Positions 59,494 through 64,000 of a DNA stretch of 64,000 nucleotides are shown here, piece by piece; position 1 is the stretch's first letter; every line of letters begins with the position of its first letter. The notes beneath the pieces were generated by a model. It was not told where the DNA came from, ran no database searches, and saw only the letters and a program-made list of their open reading frames with translations. A program made the translations under genes and the position numbers. Origin of the DNA: 62-47 sp051954235 (lineage in GTDB: Bacteria > Pseudomonadota > Alphaproteobacteria > Rhizobiales > Xanthobacteraceae); contig JBQCHY010000020.1 in NCBI GenBank assembly GCA_051954235.1, positions 1-64,000 on the forward strand, written 5' to 3'.

Positions 59494-62400
59494 ATGCTGC
59501 ACGATTGGGGCGTGATCGCCGCCGCGTTCTGCTACATCGGCTTTCTGTTTCTGGTCGCCTATTACGGCGACCGGCCATCGCGCCGCCGACGCCGCAGCGG
59601 CGCCGGACTGATCTATCCCTTGTCGCTCGCGATCTACTGCACGTCGTGGACGTTCTTCGGATCGGTCGGCTTCGCGACCCGCAACAGCTTCGACTTCCTC
59701 GCGATCTATATCGGCCCGGTGATCATGATCGCGTTCTGCACGCCGCTGTTGCGGCGGGTGATCGAACTGGCGAAATCGCAGAACATCACCTCCACCGCCG
59801 ATTTCATCGCGGCACGCTACGGCAAGAGCCAGGCGGTGGCGGCGACCGTCGCCATCATCGCCATCATCGGTTCGGTCCCCTACATCGCCTTGCAACTCAA
59901 GGCCGTAGGCTCGTCGCTCGAAACGATCATGGGCGAGGATCACGCCATCACCAGCCTGCCGATCGTCGGCGACATCGCGCTGCTGGTGATGCTGGCGATG
60001 GCGACCTTCGCCGTGCTGTTCGGCACCCGGCAATCCGACGCCACCGAACACCAGCACGGCCTGATGCTGGCGGTCGCGACCGAGTCCATCGTCAAGCTGG
60101 TAGCCTTCATCGCCGCCGGCGCCTTCGTCACCTTCTGGATGTTCGGCCCGGTCGAACTGTTCGAGCGCGCGATGAAGACGCCGGAAGCCGTTCGCGCCAT
60201 GAGCTACACGCCGTCGATCGGCAATTTCCTGACGATGGTGTTGCTGTCGTTCTTCGCCATCATGTTCCTGCCGCGCCAGTTTCATGTCAGCGTAGTGGAG
60301 AACTCCAATCCCGAGGAAGTCGAGCGCGCGCGCTGGCTGTTTCCGCTTTACCTCGTCGCGATCAACCTGTTCGTCATCCCCATCGCCTTGGCCGGCCTGG
60401 TGTCGTTCCCGTTCGGCCTGGTCGACAGCGACATGTTCGTGCTTGCGCTGCCGGTCGAAGGCAAGGCGCCGCTACTCGCGATCATCGTCTTCATCGGGGG
60501 ATTGTCGGCCGCGACCGCGATGGTGATCGTGGAATGCGTGGCGCTGGCGATCATGGTGTCCAACGATCTTCTGATTCCGCTGATCCTGCCGCGCAACCCG
60601 CAGATCGCCAACAAAGACTTCGGCCGGTTGGTGCTGAAGATCCGCCGCGTCGCGATCTTCGCCATTATGATCATGGCGTATCTTTATTTTCGCGCACTCG
60701 GCACGGCACAACTGGCGGCAATCGGCCTGTTGTCGTTCGCGGCCATCGCCCAACTGGCGCCATCGTTCCTCGGCGGCCTGATCTGGCGACGCGGCACGGC
60801 GCGCGGGGCCATGGGCGGCATGCTGGTGGGCTTCGCGGTGTGGAGCTACACGCTGTTCCTGCCGAGCTTCGTCGACGGCAGCACCGTCGGCATGCTGTTC
60901 ATCCAACACGGCCCCTTCGGCATCGAAGCTCTGCGCCCGCAGGCACTGTTCGGTGCCGATCTGCCGCCGCTGATGCACGGCGTGTTGTGGAGCCTCTCGC
61001 TCAACGTGCTGGCCTATGTGGCATTCTCGCTGATGCGCCAGCCGTCCTCGATCGAGCGACTGCAAGCCGATTTGTTCGTGCCGAGCGAACTCGCGCCGAT
61101 GGCGCCGGCGTTCCGGCGCTGGCGCAGCACCGTGACGGTGCAGGACATCCACGGCACGGTCGCGCAGTATCTCGGACCGGAACGTGCGCGGCAATCATTC
61201 GAAACCTTTGCCGCGAGCCGCCGCATCAGTCTCGAACCGTCGGCACCGGCCGAGTTTGAGCTCTTGCAACACGCCGAACACCTGATCGCGTCGTCGATCG
61301 GCGCGGCGTCGTCGCGCTTGGTGTTGTCGCTGCTGCTACGAAAGCGCACGCTCTCCGCCAAAGCGGCGCTAAAACTGCTCGACGACTCGCATGCCGCACT
61401 TCACTTCAATCGCGAAATTCTTCAGACCGCGCTCAATCATGTGCGGCAGGGCATCGCGGTGTTCGACCCGGATCTGCAGTTGATCTGCTCCAATCATCAG
61501 TTCGGCGAAATCCTCGGCCTGCCGTCGCACATCGTTCAGATCGGCATTCCACTGCGAGAAATTCTGGACTTCCTCGGCGCCACCAGCACGGCCGCATCCG
61601 ATCGTCAAACCTTCACCGAAGTACGATTGGCGACATGGACCAAGGAGGGCGAGCCCTATCTCGAGCGCATGCCGAACCGGCAGATGGTGATCGAGGTGCG
61701 CGCCAACCAGATGCCGGACGCCGGGCTGGTGATCACCTTCTCCGATGTCACGCCGAGCTTCGAGGCCGCAGAGGCCTTGGAACGCGCCAACGCAACGCTC
61801 GAGCGCCGCGTTCGCGCGCGCACCGAGGAATTGACGCGACTCAATTCCGAACTGGCGCAGGCCAAGAGCGTTGCTGAAGACGCTAACCTGTCGAAGACAC
61901 GATTCCTCGCGGCGGCCAGCCACGACATTCTGCAACCGCTCAACGCAGCGCGCCTCTACGTGACCAGTCTCGTCGAGCGCCAGAGCGGCGGCGAGGACGC
62001 GCGGCTGGTGGAGAATATTGACGATTCGCTGGAAGCCATCGAGGAAATCCTAGGCGCGCTATTGGATATTTCCCGCCTCGATGCCGGCGCAATGACACCG
62101 TCGATCGGCAGCTTCCAAATCGGCGACCTGATGCGCTCGCTTGAAATCGAGTTCACGCCGATCGCACGCGCCAAGGGCATCGACCTGACCTTCGTGTCGT
62201 GTTCGCTGCCGGTGGAGTCCGATCGCTTGATGCTGCGGCGGCTGCTGCAAAATCTGATTTCCAACGCGATCAAATACACCCTGCAAGGCCGCGTGCTGGT
62301 CGGCTGCCGACGGCGCGGGCAATCGCTGCAAATTGTCATCCACGATACCGGCGTCGGTGTGCCGGCAATCAAGCGCAGCGAGATCTTCAAGGAATTTCAT

Positions 62401-62997
62401 CGCCTCGAACAGGGCGCGCGGATCGCGCGCGGCCTTGGCCTCGGACTGTCCATCGTCGAACGTCTGGCGCGAATGCTCAATCACGGCATCGCGCTCGACG
62501 CCAACAGCGCAGGCGGCACCGTGTTTTCGGTCACCGTGCCGATCGCCAAGGCCGTGACGACGCATACGCCGGTGGTGACCAGCAGCACGCCGGTGGCGCG
62601 AAGCTCGATGAGCGGCGCGCTGATCGTCTGCATCGAAAACGACCTCGCCATTCTCGACGGCATGAAAACCTTGCTGACCGCATGGGACGCCGACGTGTTG
62701 GTCGCTGCCGATCCTGAGGCCGCGATCGAAGCTATCGCCTCGCGCGGCGACAAGATCACGGGCCTCTTGGTCGACTATCATCTCGACCGCGGCAACGGCA
62801 TCGCCGCCATCCGCGAGATCCGCCGCAAGTATGGCCGCAACATTCCTGCGATCCTGATCACCGCCGACCGCAGCCCGCATGTCCGCACCGCTGCGTCTCA
62901 GGAAAAGATCGCGGTCCTCAACAAGCCGGTGAAGCCCGCATCGCTCAGGGCATTGCTCGGACAATGGCGGACGCAACAGATGGCAGCCGCGGAGTAG
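59494..62997 (+). CDS. Hybrid sensor kinase with a sodium/solute-symporter-like input domain
   Basis: 1,167 aa. Residues 1-about 520 form a 12-13-helix domain related to Na+/solute symporters (PutP-like), then a PAS-like region (about 650-760), a coiled coil, HisKA with His810 (AASHDILQPLNAARLY), HATPase (NLISNAIKY, GVGVPAIKRSEIF, GLGLGLSIVERLA), and a receiver with Asp1094 (LLVDYHLDRG). CbrA/NahK-related kinases have this layout and act in nutrient sensing. The GTG at 59491 and ATG at 59494 are both possible. Confidence 0.93.
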   Translation: MLHDWGVIAAAFCYIGFLFLVAYYGDRPSRRRRRSGAGLIYPLSLAIYCTSWTFFGSVGFATRNSFDFLAIYIGPVIMIAFCTPLLRRVIELAKSQNITSTADFIAARYGKSQAVAATVAIIAIIGSVPYIALQLKAVGSSLETIMGEDHAITSLPIVGDIALLVMLAMATFAVLFGTRQSDATEHQHGLMLAVATESIVKLVAFIAAGAFVTFWMFGPVELFERAMKTPEAVRAMSYTPSIGNFLTMVLLSFFAIMFLPRQFHVSVVENSNPEEVERARWLFPLYLVAINLFVIPIALAGLVSFPFGLVDSDMFVLALPVEGKAPLLAIIVFIGGLSAATAMVIVECVALAIMVSNDLLIPLILPRNPQIANKDFGRLVLKIRRVAIFAIMIMAYLYFRALGTAQLAAIGLLSFAAIAQLAPSFLGGLIWRRGTARGAMGGMLVGFAVWSYTLFLPSFVDGSTVGMLFIQHGPFGIEALRPQALFGADLPPLMHGVLWSLSLNVLAYVAFSLMRQPSSIERLQADLFVPSELAPMAPAFRRWRSTVTVQDIHGTVAQYLGPERARQSFETFAASRRISLEPSAPAEFELLQHAEHLIASSIGAASSRLVLSLLLRKRTLSAKAALKLLDDSHAALHFNREILQTALNHVRQGIAVFDPDLQLICSNHQFGEILGLPSHIVQIGIPLREILDFLGATSTAASDRQTFTEVRLATWTKEGEPYLERMPNRQMVIEVRANQMPDAGLVITFSDVTPSFEAAEALERANATLERRVRARTEELTRLNSELAQAKSVAEDANLSKTRFLAAASHDILQPLNAARLYVTSLVERQSGGEDARLVENIDDSLEAIEEILGALLDISRLDAGAMTPSIGSFQIGDLMRSLEIEFTPIARAKGIDLTFVSCSLPVESDRLMLRRLLQNLISNAIKYTLQGRVLVGCRRRGQSLQIVIHDTGVGVPAIKRSEIFKEFHRLEQGARIARGLGLGLSIVERLARMLNHGIALDANSAGGTVFSVTVPIAKAVTTHTPVVTSSTPVARSSMSGALIVCIENDLAILDGMKTLLTAWDADVLVAADPEAAIEAIASRGDKITGLLVDYHLDRGNGIAAIREIRRKYGRNIPAILITADRSPHVRTAASQEKIAVLNKPVKPASLRALLGQWRTQQMAAAE

Positions 62998-63025
62998 CGA
63001 CGAACGCCGGCCGAAATACGATAAC

Positions 63026-63128
63026 CGTCATACTCCGCGAAAGCGGAGTATCCAGTATTCCATATCCAATCGGATATTCCTCGCGTCCGCCCGGATTACT
63101 GGATCGCCCGCCTTCGCGGACGATGACG
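63026..63128. repeat. Intergenic palindrome, family iii
   Basis: CGTCATACTCCGCGAAAGCG opens and CCTTCGCGGACGATGACG closes, with CCAGTA...TACTGG inside. A different core from families i and ii but the same GTCAT...ATGAC ends. Between two convergent genes. Confidence 0.75.
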
Positions 63129-63155
63129 CCTCGTTTCCGGTTATCGAAAACGGCG

Positions 63156-63833
63156 TCAGCGCGACGCCACGTCTCCCTGGCGCCACTGCCCGCCGGAAAT
63201 TTTTGCGGCCGCGATCACCGCCTGGGTGCGGCTTTCGACGCCGAGCTTTTGCAGAATGGCCGAGACGTGCGCCTTGATGGTCGCCTCGGAGACGCCGAGT
63301 TCGTAAGCGATCTGCTTGTTGAGCAGACCTTCCGACAGCATCATCAGCACGCGAACCTGCTGCGGCGTCAGCGTCACCAGCCGGTCGCGCAGCCGCGTCA
63401 TCTCCGGATCGACGGCCGCCGCCAGATCGACATCCGGCGGAATCCAGACGTCGCCGGCCATCACCTTCACCAGCGCATCGCGCAAGGTCTCGACGCCGAA
63501 CCGCTTCGGAATGAAGCCCGACGCGCCGAACTCCAGCGAACTTCGGATGGTCGCGAGATCGTCGCTCGCCGACACGATCACCACAGGGATCGCCGGATAT
63601 TGCGCCCGCAGATAGATCAGCCCGGAGAAACCGCTGATGCCCGGCATCGACAGGTCGAGCAGCACCATGTCGACTTCGGAATTGTTGCCGAGCAGTTCGG
63701 TTAACTCTTCGAACGAGCCCGCCTCGTCGATCTGCACTGAGGCAACCACGCTTGCGACCGCTTGTCGCAGCGCATCGCGAAACATCGGATGATCGTCAGC
63801 AATGACGAGACGGGTACTGGCAATTGCGTTCAT
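63156..63833 (-). CDS. NarL/LuxR-type response regulator
   Basis: 225 aa. Receiver with IADDHPMFRDAL, phospho-acceptor Asp60 (VLLDLSMPGISG) and Lys in IPKRFG; LuxR helix-turn-helix at about 150-205 (VRVLMMLSEGLLNKQIAYEL, IKAHVSAILQKLGV). Convergent with the hybrid kinase. This regulator type is encoded next to symporter-type hybrid kinases in several proteobacteria, so it is the other candidate partner. Confidence 0.92.
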   Translation of the reverse strand: MNAIASTRLVIADDHPMFRDALRQAVASVVASVQIDEAGSFEELTELLGNNSEVDMVLLDLSMPGISGFSGLIYLRAQYPAIPVVIVSASDDLATIRSSLEFGASGFIPKRFGVETLRDALVKVMAGDVWIPPDVDLAAAVDPEMTRLRDRLVTLTPQQVRVLMMLSEGLLNKQIAYELGVSEATIKAHVSAILQKLGVESRTQAVIAAAKISGGQWRQGDVASR

Positions 63834-64000
63834 TCAGGTCATGTCATGGGTTGCGTAACCGGTTGCCGATCGGGCGCACCGGATCATTTGCCGATACTCA
63901 CCCGGATCGATGACTTCATGCAAGCGGCCTGTTCCATTTCGATGCAAGGGAGTTAACGCGAGTCAGCACCGACTCCGCGAAAATATCGGCGGAAGCGCAT

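Overview
The window looks like the chromosome of an alphaproteobacterium of the Nitrobacteraceae/Bradyrhizobiaceae type (Bradyrhizobium, Afipia, Rhodopseudomonas or a relative). The signs are ALA-synthase-type HemA, an Omp25/31-like porin with an Ala-Asp-Leu-Ala mature start, a ROSE RNA thermometer before an hsp20 gene, an EcfG-type promoter, and families of GTCAT...ATGAC intergenic palindromes that I know from this family. I cannot name the species from sequence alone.

Layout. (1) 1-3,268: backbone with an IS110 transposase tail, a secreted lysozyme-like protein, a Nudix hydrolase, maf, yacG and tRNA-Phe. (2) About 3,269-31,900: an accessory region starting at tRNA-Phe. A serine recombinase gene abuts the tRNA 3' end. 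It is followed by a BREX remnant (the last third of pglZ plus full-length brxL), a decayed zone (SMC-like ATPase tail cut by an IS66 fragment, frameshifted DUF6671 gene), two receiver-domain genes behind an EcfG-type promoter, a SigK-RskA-fasciclin unit, and a large photo-oxidative-stress cluster at 15.2-29.1 kb. That cluster has rpoE-chrR at its hub. On one side are an alpha/beta hydrolase, a DUF1295 protein, a CFA-synthase-like enzyme and a membrane protein. On the other are an FAD amine oxidase, a DUF1365 protein and a CFA synthase. Nearby are CIA30, ferrochelatase, photolyase, TspO, DUF2147 and DUF2177 genes. Five sites of the form TGATC(C/T)-N18-TA(A/T)nnn sit before its transcription units and fit the Rhodobacter RpoE promoter, so it reads as one singlet-oxygen regulon. 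An hsp20 gene with a ROSE thermometer closes the region.

(3) About 31.9-44 kb: MAPEG, nitrobindin-like and SRPBCC proteins, then a small low-GC patch (DNA-methylase scrap and an orphan caspase-like protein). After it come nitronate monooxygenase, GST, a globin-coupled chemoreceptor, aldo/keto reductase, a thioesterase, and an iron-uptake unit (PepSY protein plus TonB siderophore receptor) with a possible Irr-type box. (4) 44.6-49.8 kb: housekeeping block read leftward (murA, DUF2948, hisD, UPF0262, low-Mr phosphatase) and an epimerase-like pair. (5) 49.9-64 kb: SnoaL-like protein, tRNA-Thr, fdhD, porin, a large chemoreceptor, bioB, a metallo-beta-lactamase-fold protein, hemA, and a signalling block (FixJ-like regulator, Na+/solute-symporter-type hybrid kinase, NarL-like regulator).

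The GTCAT...ATGAC palindromes were seen only outside 3.3-31.9 kb, which supports a foreign origin for the accessory region. The most notable contents are the promoter-defined RpoE/ChrR regulon, the BREX fossil beside a recombinase whose reading frame runs through tRNA-Phe, and the caspase-like orphan. No CRISPR array or rRNA was seen.
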